Part shown: positions 39,138-49,559 of the stretch, piece after piece
Layout: the number at the start of each line of letters is the position of its first letter
Position numbering within the stretch: position 1 is the first letter of the stretch
DNA from: Sipunculus nudus
Taxonomy: Eukaryota > Annelida > Sipuncula > Golfingiida > Sipunculidae
NCBI GenBank assembly: GCA_026874595.1
Contig: CM049309.1
Location: forward strand, 49,884,079 to 49,948,078
Length of the DNA: 64,000 bases
Direction of reading: 5' to 3'
Notes under the pieces: model-generated
The model's database searches: none
What the model was told of the DNA's origin: nothing
Seen by the model: only the letters and a program-made list of their open reading frames with translations
Program-made: the position numbers and the translations under genes

Positions 39138-39474
39138 GTGTTACCCTCCGATGTAAAGTGCTCTAGGATCAGTGTCAGTCTTTCACATCTCCCCCCCCCC
39201 GCCCCGAATCGGAAAAAGCATAATCTCGTAATCTCGTAAAGTCTCGGCTTTTCAAACCACGCCGTTAGCTTAATTCTAACCACATTCACCTGATGATCGG
39301 GTCGCATCCCGTGAAACAGACTGTAGTGAATTAACAGTGTTGTTTTTCTTCAGAGTTATATATATATATAACAAGCAGTTTTTATACCATTTCATTAAAA
39401 TTGAATGATATATCTTCTCAGACATGTTTCTATGTTATTATAGAATTGTGGAGAAAATAAAACGATAAATATAT

Positions 39475-39513
<39 letters not shown>

Positions 39514-40219
39514 AATATGATATATATATATATATAATTATATACACGCGCCCACGATTTACTCACTGTTTTTTTTTCATATACTTGGTGTTCCTAATGG
39601 GAGAACACATTATAATATATGTAGACCTAGTCCTCATTGGTACACACACGTTTAGTATGTATATTCTTAAAACGAAGTTAAGTGATTTTTATGTTTACCG
39701 GTTAGCTCATTGCAGTTAACAAATATTTACATTTCAGGAACAGAGTTTGATGTCATCGTCAACTGCACAGGTATTGGATCACATGATCTCTTGCGGGATG
39801 GAGCACTGATGCCTGTCAGGGGTCAAATTTTACGAGTACGTATATTACATAGCCCAATTATCCGATTGCCAAATGAGTCGGGTTGTCACGCTGCTACACA
39901 CACATACACACACATATATATACACAGATATATGTATACATATATGTGTGTGTACATTAATGTTTGATGATTGAAAGAAAACAGTCTTTGGGCGATTCTT
40001 CATGATTATTTTTATTTAGTACATGTATATATTTCTATGATATCTACTCTTAATTCTGATTTCACGTAACTTTGATTCATGCTATCGTTGTAATCCTACA
40101 CGTTTTGAGGTGTATCTCCGGTTTGTATATTATACAGCTGGCATATATATCGAGCTGAAAGGTTGATGAAACTTGTCCGCTGCCGAATATTTTTTTTCTA
40201 GATTATGCCACTTGTTTGC

Positions 40220-40293
<74 letters not shown>

Positions 40294-40868
40294 TAAATAT
40301 TATGTTATGTAATATCAAACTTATGTTGAAAACATGTAAAATACATTTACACTTCTCTGTAAAAGTTATTTTTTATAAGAAAAATTGAATTTGTTGATGA
40401 TGAAGATAAACCACATATATACCTTGAACGATAGGTAAGTATTGGTTATAGCCCAAGAAATGTTATGCAAGCCGAGCCGTTTAGGCGAGCCTGCCATGAT
40501 TGACACGAGCCAAGCAAATCTCATCGCTTGCATTAGATTTCATTTGGCTATAACTGATTTGTGCCACATGCTCCGCCTCCTTGGTCGAAGGTCACGCGTG
40601 TCATTTTTTTGGCAGCGCACCAGTTCTTTGCCATATTTGCATGGTCACTTTTCATGTCTCTGTGATGCAAGCAGTTTTGAACGTACAGTTAGAACAAAGA
40701 AAAATCGCCGCATGTGGGACAATTGAATATTTTATTATATATGATTAAATATATATATGGTACTGAAATTGAAATTATAATTGAAATTGTCCCTTGACAC
40801 TTGTGATAATCATTTCATAACTTTCATTTAATTTTTGACAGTGTTGTTATATATCGGAGGTTGCCGAA

Positions 40869-40905
<37 letters not shown>

Positions 40906-43755
40906 ATTATTATTATTATCATTATAATTATTAATGATTTTTAGATTGAGGCCCCGTGGATAAAGCATTTCGTGATTGCCGACGGTAAAGATGCCTATGT
41001 TTTGCCTCAGTGAGTATATATTGATAAGAAAGTATTCTATCCTACTCTATAAAATTTGTTGTTAGGGGCGTGGTTACTGGCAGAGCGTTTCTCCGGCTTC
41101 TAGATGCACAACATGTCTAGAAATCTACACTGATACGGGCATAGGGCGCACGTTTTGTTCTGCCAATTACTCTGCCGTATACAGATGTAATATCCCTTCA
41201 AAGTACCTGTGCCTCTTCTTGACCATCAACTCTTGTTTTCATTGGTTATTTATTAGCAGTTTCATCATCAACATCTGCCGTGAAATATAATACTAAAGTT
41301 TACCTATACCAGAACGACAAAGTCGTTACCCTAAAAAAATCGGGTATATCTTCGTAAAACTTAATTAAACAAACTAAATATATAGATTCATAGCATTGCA
41401 TCCAAAAAATGTGTTTCAGTCGTGTTATTTCCTACCGCGACTAAACTATATTTACCTTCGAGCGTACAGATTTTTCTTTTAGACAACAGACAAAGACTTC
41501 ATTGTTAAGTCTTTCATATAACACAGATAAATTAATCAGGACGAAAAGACCAAGACGTTATTTTCGTTCATTCTCAACACTGCAACCAACACATTCGATC
41601 TATTGGCTCCTTTTCATGTCGTTTCAACAATTATATCCGGTTATTCTGTACAGATAAATGACAAAACTGTGATTATTTCACCAATGCACGGTCTGTATTT
41701 TGCTCAAAAGGATGCTCATGTATTCAAAATTCTACAGTTTTACTCTCAGCTGTCAGAAAAAGCAAAGTATAAAAGTCGGTGATATCGAAGTATATACAGA
41801 TGAAATTTAAAAGTCATTGTTATTAAGCACTACCGAGCCGCGGGCGTTTTCATTTCAAGTAGAAGGCATTCGGGCAAATGGACTCCTGCTCATTAAACTG
41901 GCGACCATAAGGCAACAATTGAAACAAACCTTTTTTTCGTGGGTCTCGGTAATGGGCCCAATCAGCGCTCCTGTATCGATTTGTTTCGATCATTCCTGCA
42001 ATCTGGAAAAATGCTAGCTTAACTAATTATATGTACATCTGTGAGTGAAACACGGCCGTTGGGCACGACCCTCCCATTAAGCCTGCGGAGCGTTCACCCT
42101 GGGTGGGGGCCGACCGTGAGAAACCTCACCGCCTCGGCTGAGGTTCGAACTCAAGATCATCCGGCTTTGAGTCCTGCGCTCTACCCCTGAGCCACAGAAG
42201 CCGGTAATTGATCATTTGTTAGTTATAGAGTCCTTTTAACTGTTTATTTTTTAGGTGGGGGTTTACAAGTAATTTTGGTTTTTCTTTTCAGGGCGACTAG
42301 TATCGTTGTGGGAGGGACAGGAGATAAAGGAGTTTGGTCCACGCAGGTCGACTCGAAGACGTCAGCAGGAATAATTGAGCGATGCGGTAAACTAATCCCC
42401 AGCCTAAAGGTAGGCATTACAGTATTTTTTGGAAAGTTCACGTGGCTGTTATCTATCAAAACCTTGAAGTCTGGACCTCTATTGGACAACTTTACAAATA
42501 AATTCTGATATTATACTGGTTTTTACCTGAGAGATTCGTTTCTGCAGCCAAACAAGGCTAAGTAAATCTTGGCTTGTGTATCTCATGTTTGCACAAACCT
42601 GATCCGAATGCACTGAAGCCAAAATTATAGCCTCCGCCCACCCTAAGCAGTCCCAAAACAAACGTTTCGGCACCATGTCTTTGAAAGACCACATGTTTGT
42701 TTTAGATCATGCGAAACATACATCAAAACATATAAAATGATTATTCCACCAGGCAATATTGCTAGACACCACTACGGCTAACCAAACTATTCACCACTAA
42801 TTTGAATAAATAGGACCATGTGATCTGCAGGGGTGTAGAAACTGAAACAAATTAGAACAGTAAAGCAGACTTTGAACAGCGGAAACCGCCTTTCGCAGCA
42901 CTCCCTAACAGACTTTGAACGCAGGCCCTCTGAAGCGACCGTATTTATACCCAGGGTTCGACTTTGCCCTAAATTGCGGGGAGGCACCACGGAATTCATG
43001 GACTGGTCAGGAGAATCATCATTTCCCTCGTGATATGCATCTAATTTATTCATACTTAACACAAGCACGCTTGGACGTGTTGTACAAAACGCCATGTGCA
43101 TCTGCTAAATGATCATTTGACTATAGGAATCTTTCATCATTTTATTAGCAATGCCATCAAATATTTCGCCTTGCTTTTGCAAAAGTTCCTTGACGACTTT
43201 CATCTGGGAAACAAATGAGTGATAACCACTCTATTTTTTTTATAATTATCTGACCAAAAGAACCATCGCAAAGAATATCTGCTAAGTTTACAGGTCTATG
43301 AAATTATTTCTGGTTTAAAAAGTGCAGGCCCGCGGAACCTCCCGAGTTAAAACCACCAACCTACATAATTGTCCTGATTTACATTGATGTTTCTATATAT
43401 AAAATGATATCCATCACCCAGATTTCAGCGATATTTTCACTGCGGGCTTGAACTATTTAATCGCCAGGGTGATTCACGATTCTGCATCGTCGGACATGTG
43501 GTTTGTATATATGTAATCCGTCGCAATGTCCGGCCATTCGTCTTGTTCTCTGCGGAATCTGGTTAGATTAGTTTCAGCGTATATATTGGGACATTTCCGC
43601 CGTTTCTAACGTTGGTCGTAATATTTTCCGCCGTCAGTTACTGTTTAATATATAACCTTGTTAGGAACAGCAGCAACAGGCCCGCATGGCATGTCGGATT
43701 TACGTAAAACCTGGCATAATCGTGCATATTTCATGAAACCTACCACATAAGCCTG

Positions 43756-43797
<42 letters not shown>

Positions 43798-45086
43798 GTG
43801 CGGTGTTTCCAGCTAGCGTGACTGGAAGATAATTTATAAATGTGTCTGTTTCTGAGAAATATTTGATGTCTTTCGGCCACATATTTCTCATTATTTCATA
43901 AACTTCTTAAGAAAAAGTTGAACGGAAGTTGAGTTGAAAACTATACATTTTCTGTTATTCCTGGGCTTATGATCGGTAAATTTTAAGATCATCATCTTCA
44001 GAAAGGCTGGCTCTGGCACTGATCATGCGGAGACGATGGACAGGAATGCTGACCTCTTAGATGAAAACGGAAACGTTTTTATTAACCTCATTTATTTAGA
44101 TCAAGTGTATTTAAGAATGATGACATAAGAAATATTTTTTCTTGTAGGAAGCAAAGATTATAGGAGAATGGGCCGGTCTACGACCGAGCAGGACCTGCGT
44201 CCGATTGGAACGTGAACGCAGGCGCATGCCCGCTCTCTCCAAAACGCTACAGGTAGGCCCAGGGGACAAGAAAACTCAACATCTCGTAGCTTTTGCTCGG
44301 ATCAAACTTACACATGGTAAACATGAGCATAAATATCGTACGTATTATACGTATTTTCAGTGTCGTTTGGCCATTGATTAACGAAATGGGAATCCATTAT
44401 CTGTGTAAAGGAAACAATTAAGGTTGATTATTTCTTTCATAAAATAGCAATTAATGGAAAACTGTTACAGGTATATTTCTGTAGTTTCGCAATTTAAATG
44501 ACATCTGATATCACTTTTTGTTACTTTGGACGTTTTATATATATACATTGTATTAAATATTCAGAACATACTTTTGAAACAAACAGGAAATTCCAGCACT
44601 TATTTCCCGTGTAAATTTGAAAACGATTCAATTAAAAAAAATATCCTCAGTATAAACAGCTTACTAAAATCATGTGTAAGTGCAGTAGGACCCTTAATTT
44701 TGGAACTGTGTTCATTTTATATATACATTATATCTAATATTCAGAACATAATTAGGAAATAAATAGGAAACTCAAGAACTTGTTTACCGTGTAAAGTAGA
44801 AAACGATTCAATTAAAAATATATATATATTCTCAAGAGCAAAGGCGTTATAAAATCTTATGTAAGTGAAGTAGAACCCATAATTGTTCATCTGTAATACA
44901 GTAAAATTGTTATCTAACCCGTAGTTATTCTGTTTTTTTTTCACCATGCAGGTGGTGCATAACTACGGTCACGGTGGGGCTGGTGTGACGCTTCACTGGG
45001 GGTGCGCGCGGGAAGCGGCACAGCTGGTTGTTGAAGCTTTAAGGGAGGATGGGAAACTGACCCAACAGCCTTTGAGCAAGTTGTAA
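30607..45086 (+). CDS. D-aspartate/D-amino-acid oxidase-family gene (10 exons)
   Basis: Joining exon 1B with nine downstream exons gives 1,041 coding bases: 346 residues plus stop, against about 340-350 for the family. All junctions are GT-AG and keep phase. The enzyme uses FAD to oxidise a D-amino acid to the keto acid, with ammonia and hydrogen peroxide. Visible parts in order: GxGxxG Rossmann motif; [38 protein letters not shown]; Tyr of [24 protein letters not shown], with the substrate-carboxylate Arg; and the family signature [17 protein letters not shown]. The last three residues, SKL, are the canonical peroxisome import signal. The RRWGRETF junction is like vertebrate D-aspartate oxidase (DDO), while HNYGHGG and RLERE are like D-amino-acid oxidase (DAO), so the substrate is undecided. 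Exon 1A could replace 1B. No genetic break was seen. Confidence 0.88.
31240..31700 (+). repeat. Segmental duplicate of 54.08-55.08 kb
   Basis: CTGTCCACCATCAAAACCTC through GGCCTGTGAGGCTGCC, then GAGCTGTCTT-like text, TTTATCAAATCTCAGAATTA and TTTTAGCTCAGCTGACTG, also occur in order at 54,087-54,185 and 54,745-55,060. The downstream copy has about 550 extra bases in the middle. The right part is a CAGCTGAG-family fragment. It lies in intron 1 here. Confidence 0.75.
32157..32547. mobile_element. MITE-like element with about 40-bp inverted termini
   Basis: The left arm ACCGTGTTATCTCTTGTATA then TGACAAGGTAGGCAAGTCAG pairs with the right arm CTGATTTGCCTACCTTGTCA then TATTACAAGTGATAACACGG. The arms are about 390 bp apart. 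There is no coding content. The target duplication is unclear, so the family is not assigned. It lies in intron 1. Confidence 0.75.
33186..34065. mobile_element. Complete non-autonomous Tigger/pogo-like element
   Basis: TA|CAGTGAACCTTCGTTGTGTC at the left and TGACACAACGAAATTTTACTG|TA (from 34,045) at the right form inverted termini with a TA duplication. It is 880 bp, shares internal sequence with the 27.6-29.9 kb element, and has no transposase. It lies in intron 1. Confidence 0.85.
34080..35158 (+). repeat. 3' part of intron 1, duplicated at 58.06-59.5 kb
   Basis: GACACAAGATAAAAGAAAAA, CGCATAAATATCAGAGAG, TTGAAGACCAGGTTAGTTTC and CTCGGCCTTGATACTCAATC match the third copy in the same order, up to TTCCATTACAAA at 35,079. 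It ends in the acceptor of exon 2. A (GA)n tract lies at 34,323-34,371. Confidence 0.8.
34323..34371. repeat. (GA)n microsatellite
   Basis: About 24 GA units with a TA interruption. The same microsatellite, independently sized, sits at 58,273 in the duplicate. Confidence 0.95.
35159..35273 (+). CDS. Oxidase exon 2
   Basis: The acceptor is TTTAACAG|ACGATGG. The first base completes the Arg codon of exon 1 to read [16 protein letters not shown]. The exon runs through [18 protein letters not shown] and ends in phase 0 at CCG|GTAAAT. In vertebrate relatives the same position also carries R-R-W-G-R-E-T-F. Confidence 0.85.
35469..36733 (-). mobile_element. CAGCTGAG-family element, reverse copy in intron 2
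   Basis: On the minus strand it starts at GGGACCCATTGGTCTCGATG (near 36,715) with CTCAGCTG close by. It ends at GTCAGCTGAGCTTAAAA near 35,469. It contains a 13-base C run at about 35,682 and the DR1-bearing repeats at 35,980-36,650. It is non-coding. Confidence 0.65.
35980..36650. repeat. About 140-290-bp degenerate repeats with AGGTCA direct repeats
   Basis: GATGATAACTC(A/C)AG-like and TTCAAACTTGACTTA(C/T)(G/A)TA blocks recur near 36,030-36,075 and 36,320-36,370, with a third, weaker set near 36,610. AGGTCAAAGGTCAAGGTCA is exact at 36,124-36,142 and 36,269-36,287, with decayed versions near 36,413 and 36,558. Confidence 0.75.
37339..37415 (+). CDS. Oxidase exon 3
   Basis: The acceptor is CTTTGTAAG|AGACCATTC. 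It encodes [19 protein letters not shown] then AVYPGY and ends in phase 2 at TACAG|GTAACT. The VLGFR-x-M motif is characteristic of the family. Confidence 0.85.
37750..37815 (+). CDS. Oxidase exon 4 (22 codons)
   Basis: The acceptor is TTATTCAG|C. The first base completes AG|C (Ser). It encodes [20 protein letters not shown] and ends in phase 2 at AGGAA|GTGAGT. It is a small exon that an ORF scan would miss. Confidence 0.82.
38342..38400 (+). CDS. Oxidase exon 5 (20 codons)
   Basis: The acceptor is CTTCCCTGCAG|G, completing AA|G (Lys). It encodes [19 protein letters not shown] and ends in phase 1 at CTGG|GTAGGG. The lysine-rich stretch precedes the VIVNCTG strand of the next exon. Confidence 0.8.
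39083..39133. repeat. (TA)n microsatellite
   Basis: Uninterrupted TA repeats in intron 5. Confidence 0.95.
39469..39537. repeat. (TA)n microsatellite, interrupted
   Basis: TA repeats with AAA interruptions in intron 5. Confidence 0.95.
39738..39835 (+). CDS. Oxidase exon 6
   Basis: The acceptor is ACATTTCAG|GAACAG. It encodes [18 protein letters not shown] then [14 protein letters not shown] and ends in phase 0 at CGA|GTACGT. V-I-V-N-C-T-G and P-x-R-G-Q are conserved FAD-domain motifs of the family. Confidence 0.88.
39898..39952. repeat. CACATA-type microsatellite
   Basis: Mixed CA/TA repeats just after exon 6. Confidence 0.85.
40220..40289. repeat. (TA)n microsatellite
   Basis: About 35 TA units in intron 6. 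Confidence 0.95.
40869..40935. repeat. (TTA)n microsatellite
   Basis: ATT/TTA triplets run almost up to the branch and acceptor region of exon 7, so length changes here could affect splicing. Confidence 0.9.
40945..41009 (+). CDS. Oxidase exon 7
   Basis: The acceptor is GATTTTTAG|ATTGAG. It encodes [20 protein letters not shown] then P and ends in phase 2 at CCTCA|GTGAGT. The Tyr of YVLP matches the active-site Tyr. Where vertebrate D-aspartate oxidase has Arg after HFI, this protein has Ile. Confidence 0.85.
42030..42204 (-). mobile_element. tRNA-derived SINE
   Basis: On the minus strand the head reads GGCTTCTGTGGCTCAGGGGT then AGAGCGCAGGACTC, with a Pol III A box (TGGCTCAGGGGTAGAGC, 42,178-42,194) and a B box (GAGTTCGAACCTC, 42,140-42,152). 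A non-tRNA body follows. It is not a functional tRNA because the acceptor stem does not pair. It lies in intron 7. A diverged relative is at 56,426-56,530. Confidence 0.7.
42292..42409 (+). CDS. Oxidase exon 8
   Basis: The acceptor is TTTCTTTTCAG|GGCGAC. The first base completes CA|G (Gln). It encodes [20 protein letters not shown] then [19 protein letters not shown] and ends in phase 0 at AAG|GTAGGC. GGT-x-x-x-G-x-W is a family motif. In vertebrate D-aspartate oxidase the second residue after GGT is Gln and the one before is Arg; here it reads GGTGDK. Confidence 0.87.
43759..43795. repeat. (TA)n microsatellite
   Basis: TA repeats in intron 8. Confidence 0.95.
44148..44252 (+). CDS. Oxidase exon 9
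   Basis: The acceptor is TTTTTCTTGTAG|GAAGCA. It encodes [20 protein letters not shown] then [15 protein letters not shown] in phase 0 and ends at CTACAG|GTAGGC. The Arg of GLRP is the residue that binds the substrate carboxylate in this family. Confidence 0.87.
44952..45086 (+). CDS. Oxidase exon 10 with stop and SKL tail
   Basis: The acceptor is CACCATGCAG|GTGGTG. It encodes [19 protein letters not shown] then [20 protein letters not shown] and PLSKL, with TAA at 45,084-45,086. This is the family signature plus a type-1 peroxisomal targeting tripeptide. No AATAAA was seen in the next 300 bases; an ATTAAA lies at 45,431. Confidence 0.9.
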   Translation: MVHNYGHGGAGVTLHWGCAREAAQLVVEALREDGKLTQQPLSKL

Positions 45087-45960
45087 GCATGGATGGTTTC
45101 ATGACATCTTGGGTACAACTTGGTTGCACCATCTGGTTCCAACAGGTGTAACAGCAATAGTATTGCAGCCGAATATTTTGAACTGTTATCGTGGTTTATG
45201 GGCCATTCCAGCAAGGAAAAAAAAAAACAAAAAAAAAAACAATTGGAACGAGACAGCAGAATTGATTAACCATGAGAGCAAATTATATAAAGGCTGATAG
45301 TCGATCAAGAGACTATATAAGCAAATATTTATTTTAATAATAATATTATCCAATATATACTGTGCATTTCCGATTAATTTAGAAAGGCAGTTATTGGATT
45401 TTTAAATTTTTTGTCAACCTCTCTTGGGCTATTAAACAGAGTTCCCCGCTTATGGCCATGGTATAATATATATTTGCCAGGTCATTGCTAAAGATTAATT
45501 TTATAAATCATAACAGATCTAAGTTACTAGTAAATTAAGGAGTCGCATTTTAAAATTATTTAAAAATGTACAAGAATTTGTATTGATATTTTTCAGTGTT
45601 TGTAAAAAATTAGGGTTTAAGCAAAAAGCTCAACCCAGTGGCTTTTTCTGGATAAACCATTATTTATTATTATTGTGAAAACAATTTACATGTCATATTC
45701 GTGATAAAAAATTAAAACTAATGTCATGAAAGTTCATGTCCAAACTCATGTTTATATATAGTGTTTACGCAAATTATTGAAGCAACTATGAAAAGTCTAC
45801 GCCCTTAAATTATTACTATTAATATTATTTTCTTAAAATATAGTGGTGTCGCACCTATTGTACATTTGTACCTCTAAACTTTAGACTAAAGGTCCTATTT
45901 TATTATATATTCAGCCACATGTGCTCACAACATGTGTCTTGACATGTTTGTTCCACCTAC

Positions 45961-46248
45961 CTTGGCCATTTTCCATCGGGAGACATCGCCCGGTATTTCA
46001 ACTCTTTCACCCACCCGCTGACCACGTAGTTGTACGCCCCATTATCTTGTAGGCCTTCATTTGTTTCAAAGTGTATCCGCTCCGGGTACAGACCAGGTAA
46101 TTGACACGTACAACAAAGCCTGCAAACCGCTCGGATCGGTCGCTAACTCCCCCGCCTCAATCGCCTCATATGGGCAGTCCCTTCTATAAGCTTTAATTAT
46201 CAGTATACCGTTGCTGTTCGAGGTTGTACTAAGTGGATTTGTTGCCAT
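45961..46248 (-). pseudogene. Possible degenerate exon, unknown gene
   Basis: From ATG at 46,248 a frame gives MATNPLSTTSNSNGILIIKA and continues protein-like to SGLQALLYV near 46,110. A second minus-strand frame then carries YPERIHFETNEGLQDNGAYN and YVVSGWVKELKYRAMSPDGK. It ends at CCAAG|GTAGGT, a good splice donor at 45,961. The two halves look like one coding exon broken by a 1-2-base shift. I do not recognise the family. It could be a real exon with a sequence error, or a pseudogene. No further exon was found upstream or downstream. Confidence 0.35.
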
Positions 46249-46404
46249 TATCGTACTTTACATAATTTTTTTTTCAATGTTTTGCCGCCCGCTTGCATGT
46301 GCACTTGTTTATAAATAAGTAAGACCTTGACCCACAAAACGGCCGCCATGGGGATATCCCGGGAATTCCGTGACGTCAGAGAAAACTATATATACTTCTT
46401 TTAC

Positions 46405-47095
46405 ATGCGTTATATTGGGATCTCCCTGATAGATCGCTAATAAACAGCTTTCCTCGAGGTACCAATCTCCCTTAACGAGGACCACCAATAAATATTTCTT
46501 TCTAAGTTCTCAGTGTTATTTCCTCGTCTAACCATTTATATGAGCTTTATAATTTTGGATATCACCTGTTTCAGTGGCCGTAATGAATCACAAAATGTTC
46601 GACTCTAGAATTATCTTGAATGATCCAATCAAAAAGTATTGAAATTGAGGCAAAATTACTGTCATCACCAGAATACATATTCCCGCATATAAAGTGTTTG
46701 CCAATGATTATTAGAAATTGTTTATATAATAAGTGGGAGCTTCAAGGTCCTCTATTGTCATGCGCAGTGCAATTGCCCTTGATTGGGGCGCGTCAGGGGG
46801 CTTCTGTCTGTAGCCTCCTTGTCTTCGGTGCATTATTTCCCTCACATTGCCTCAGCAAACAATGTTGATATCAGTAATATTCCCCGTATATCGCTCAAAT
46901 GTATGCACCGGTTTTGATGGGAGCCCTGACATGTACATACATTTCTTATCCATTCGATCATATGGCAAAATATTTGTCTTTTTGAAAGTTTAACAGCCAA
47001 AATAATTAGGTGAAATGAGCAAACGGGTAATATGAGCCACCTCAATTCTCGCAAGATTAACTGTTGTGCTGACACCTTGTGAGTGATGTTTTAAC
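46405..47095 (+). repeat. Uninterrupted duplicate of pieces at 13.3-18.9 kb
   Basis: TTGGGATCTCCCT, GAATTATCTTGAATGATC, CTCACATTGCCTCAG and CATTCGATCATATGGCAAAA run here without breaks. In the 13.3-18.9 kb copy the same text is split by insertions, so this copy preserves the empty sites. No gene was recognised. Confidence 0.7.
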
Positions 47096-47289
47096 GCTGA
47101 GATCCCAGTAGTTTGCACATGCTATTTTGCACAAAATAAGACAAAATTTCTGCAATATACCCCGTTGGTAATGATTTGATAGCTGTTAAGTGTTACCTGA
47201 GGAAACATAAGCTATTAACATTGTGAAACCGCATTTGTTGCTTGATATCTTGTCTTGATGTGTGATGAGCGATAATACAGGGCGATACA

Positions 47290-47400
47290 TTTTTCCCCGC
47301 CGTGAAACCGTTAAACCAGCACAGACCATAAGAATACAATGCCTAAAGATAATTTGTAAATTAATAAGGAATTAGTAAGACGTGTTTGGCAAATGAAGTA
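47290..47400 (+). repeat. Fragment of the oxidase intron-1 module
   Basis: CAGCACAGACCATAAGAATA then ATGCCTAAAGATAATTTG and TTAATAAGGAATTAGTAAGA resembles 26,830-26,890 and 34,680-34,730. It is cut off by the retrotransposon LTR at 47,401. Confidence 0.6.
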
Positions 47401-48132
47401 TGTTACAGGTGCTCTTTTTATTGTGTGACACGGGCGTAACTCCTGTTGTGGCACTCGTATCTGACCGCGTATTACATTCTATGTTTAATCCGTACTGGTT
47501 GAACTCTCGTTGTCGTGTTGGCCTTGGGTTTTCACGCCTGGCCGAGGTCACGTGACGAGCCTGGTATGTGGAGATACACAGCGCTGTTTTTCTAGAGAAT
47601 TTCTGGAACGCGTGTTGTGCAAGATCTTATGGACTGTTCGAGAAGTGGAAAATTCTCGGCTTGGGGTGTGAGGGTATATAAAGGGGCTGTGTTTTAGAAC
47701 GGGGGGGGGGGGGGGGACAGAGAGCAAAGAAGATTCCAGCGGACATAGAAGCGTGTGTCAGATTCTAGGACCTTATCCAACTAATGCGGCTATTATAGAT
47801 TTTCAAAGACTTTCTCCTGGATTTTATGCATTTGGACTTCAGTTTACTTTCTGGGTTGTTGCAAGAACTTTCCGCTGGATTGTCATTCTCCGAGATTATA
47901 CATTTAAAGAACTTATCGTGGTGACGGTGTTGGTGTCCAGGTACTGTGCACATTATTTTTCCATATGATTGTATTGACTTGTTGCTATACCGCTGTTTTA
48001 CTGTATAATTGTATTGATTTAGTGTATTGTAATGTTAGGGTTGTTTTAAGAATAAATTATAGTTATTTTTTAACAAAAATCACTGACTTCTTTATTCATT
48101 CCCCTAGACATTTCACGCTGCCTAGTGTTACA
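47401..48132 (+). repeat. 5' LTR
   Basis: It begins TGTTACAGGTG and most likely ends at CTAGTGTTACA (TG...CA). It holds a TATA box TATATAAAG at 47,675-47,683 and a poly(A) signal AATAAA at 48,051-48,056, with a G homopolymer at about 47,700. The right border rests on the inverted TGTTACA-type ends, because the 3' LTR is not colinear over its whole length. Confidence 0.65.
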
Positions 48133-48381
48133 GAATCTGATTTTTTTTAATCTCCATTACAAAATTTGTGTTCATCACGCATACGTGATCTGATTATATT
48201 AGGTTCCGTACTATTTAAATTGGAGGCTCTCGTCGGGATGCTTAATAGGTCTTTAAATTTATAAGGCCTTGACCTGGACATTGTTTTATCATACATTCTT
48301 TACAAGATTACATATTGTTTACAGTACAATGTTTACAGGATTTATCTCAGAGGTTTTTTTTTATTGTTTTGACATCTTAAC

Positions 48382-49330
48382 ATGGCAGATTTCAAACCTG
48401 AGTCATTAGTTTTCGATCCCGACCCTGATCAACTTGAACAGTTGTCAAAAGAACAGTTGTTGCGTTTGGGACAACACTTGGGGCTAAGTGTGAAAAAAGC
48501 TTTGAGAAAGCCTGATATCATTGCCAAAATCATGCAAGATCTTATTAGCAAAGGTTTAATTGAAGAGACTGAAGTTGAAACATAAAAAATGACAACCTTG
48601 CTATGCAATTAGAATTGAAAAAGTTGGAAATGCAACATGAACTAGCATTAAAACAGTTAGAATTAGAAAAAGAGAGGGAAGAACGGTTAGAAAGAGAAAG
48701 ACTAGAGAAAGAAATAGAAAGAGACAGACTAGAAAAGGAAAAAGAAATTGAGTTAAAACAACTGGGGTCAGAAAGACTTAAAGTAGAACGTAGTCTTAGT
48801 GCTGCCCCAACTCACAGTTTTAATGTTACTAAACACATTAGACTTGTCCCATCTTTTAAAAAAAAAAGAGGTTGATAAATATTTCTTACACTTTGAGAAG
48901 GTAGCTGAAAATTTAAAATGGCCTAAGGAAAATTGGACTATGCTGTTACAAAGTGTATTGACTGGCAAGGCCAGAGAAATTTATACAGAGCTTTCAGTAG
49001 AAGCTGCTGCTGACTATGACATGGTAAAACGGTTAATCCTAAAAGGTTATGAATTAGTTCCGGAGGCTTACCGCCAGAAATTCAGAAATTGGGAAAAGCG
49101 CAAAGAACAGACCTACGTCGAATATGGTAGGACAAAAGAGCAGTTGTTTGATCGCTGGTGTAATTCTAAAAATGTTATGAAAGATTATGACAATTTGCGC
49201 CAGTTGATTTTGCTTAAAGAATTTAAGCGCTGCATTAACGCAGATGTTAAACTTTTCTCGATGAGAAAAGTCCTGAAAAACTTGACATTGTTGCTCAATT
49301 AGCTGATGATTATTCATTAACACACAAAAT
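48382..49330 (+). pseudogene. Retrotransposon gag, frameshifted
   Basis: It begins MADFKPESLVFDPDPDQLEQ, a start common in this retrotransposon group. A Glu/Lys-rich coiled coil follows (48,603-48,780). Next is a SCAN-like capsid region with W-P-K-E-N-W and a long helical stretch (48,870-49,260). The frame is broken by a stop at 48,583 and again inside a run of ten A at 48,858-48,867, and it shifts once more near 49,265. In an intact element Gag forms the particle core. Confidence 0.75.
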
Positions 49331-49517
49331 GTCCTTTACAAGCAAATGAAACCAGTCATTCACAAACAGGAATGTAAATCAGTATGGTCAAAAGAAGTTT
49401 AAAGCGCAGTCATCCAGTACTAGTAGTCCTGATAGTTCAGCAAAGTCCATTGCTACAGCTCAGTCCACGTCCACTGTGTCTAAGTCCAACAAAGACAAGA
49501 CATTTTGAAAGAAAATC

Positions 49518-49559
49518 TGTCATTGCTGCAAGAAGGAAGGTCATCTAATATTTGACTGA
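49518..49559 (+). pseudogene. Gag zinc knuckle with lost last ligand
   Basis: The codons read C-H-C-C-K-K-E-G-H-L-I-F-D-stop. The CX2CX4HX4C pattern is complete except that the final Cys position is TGA (49,557-49,559). The knuckle would bind the element's RNA. Confidence 0.65.

Noticed and set aside
42130..42204. A possible tRNA gene on the minus strand
   Set aside because: A and B boxes are present but the acceptor ends do not pair and a non-tRNA body follows. It is a SINE.
48603..48875. Glu/Lys-rich coiled-coil frame as a host gene
   Set aside because: It sits between gag segments in a decayed LTR element and is out of frame with both only because of small indels.
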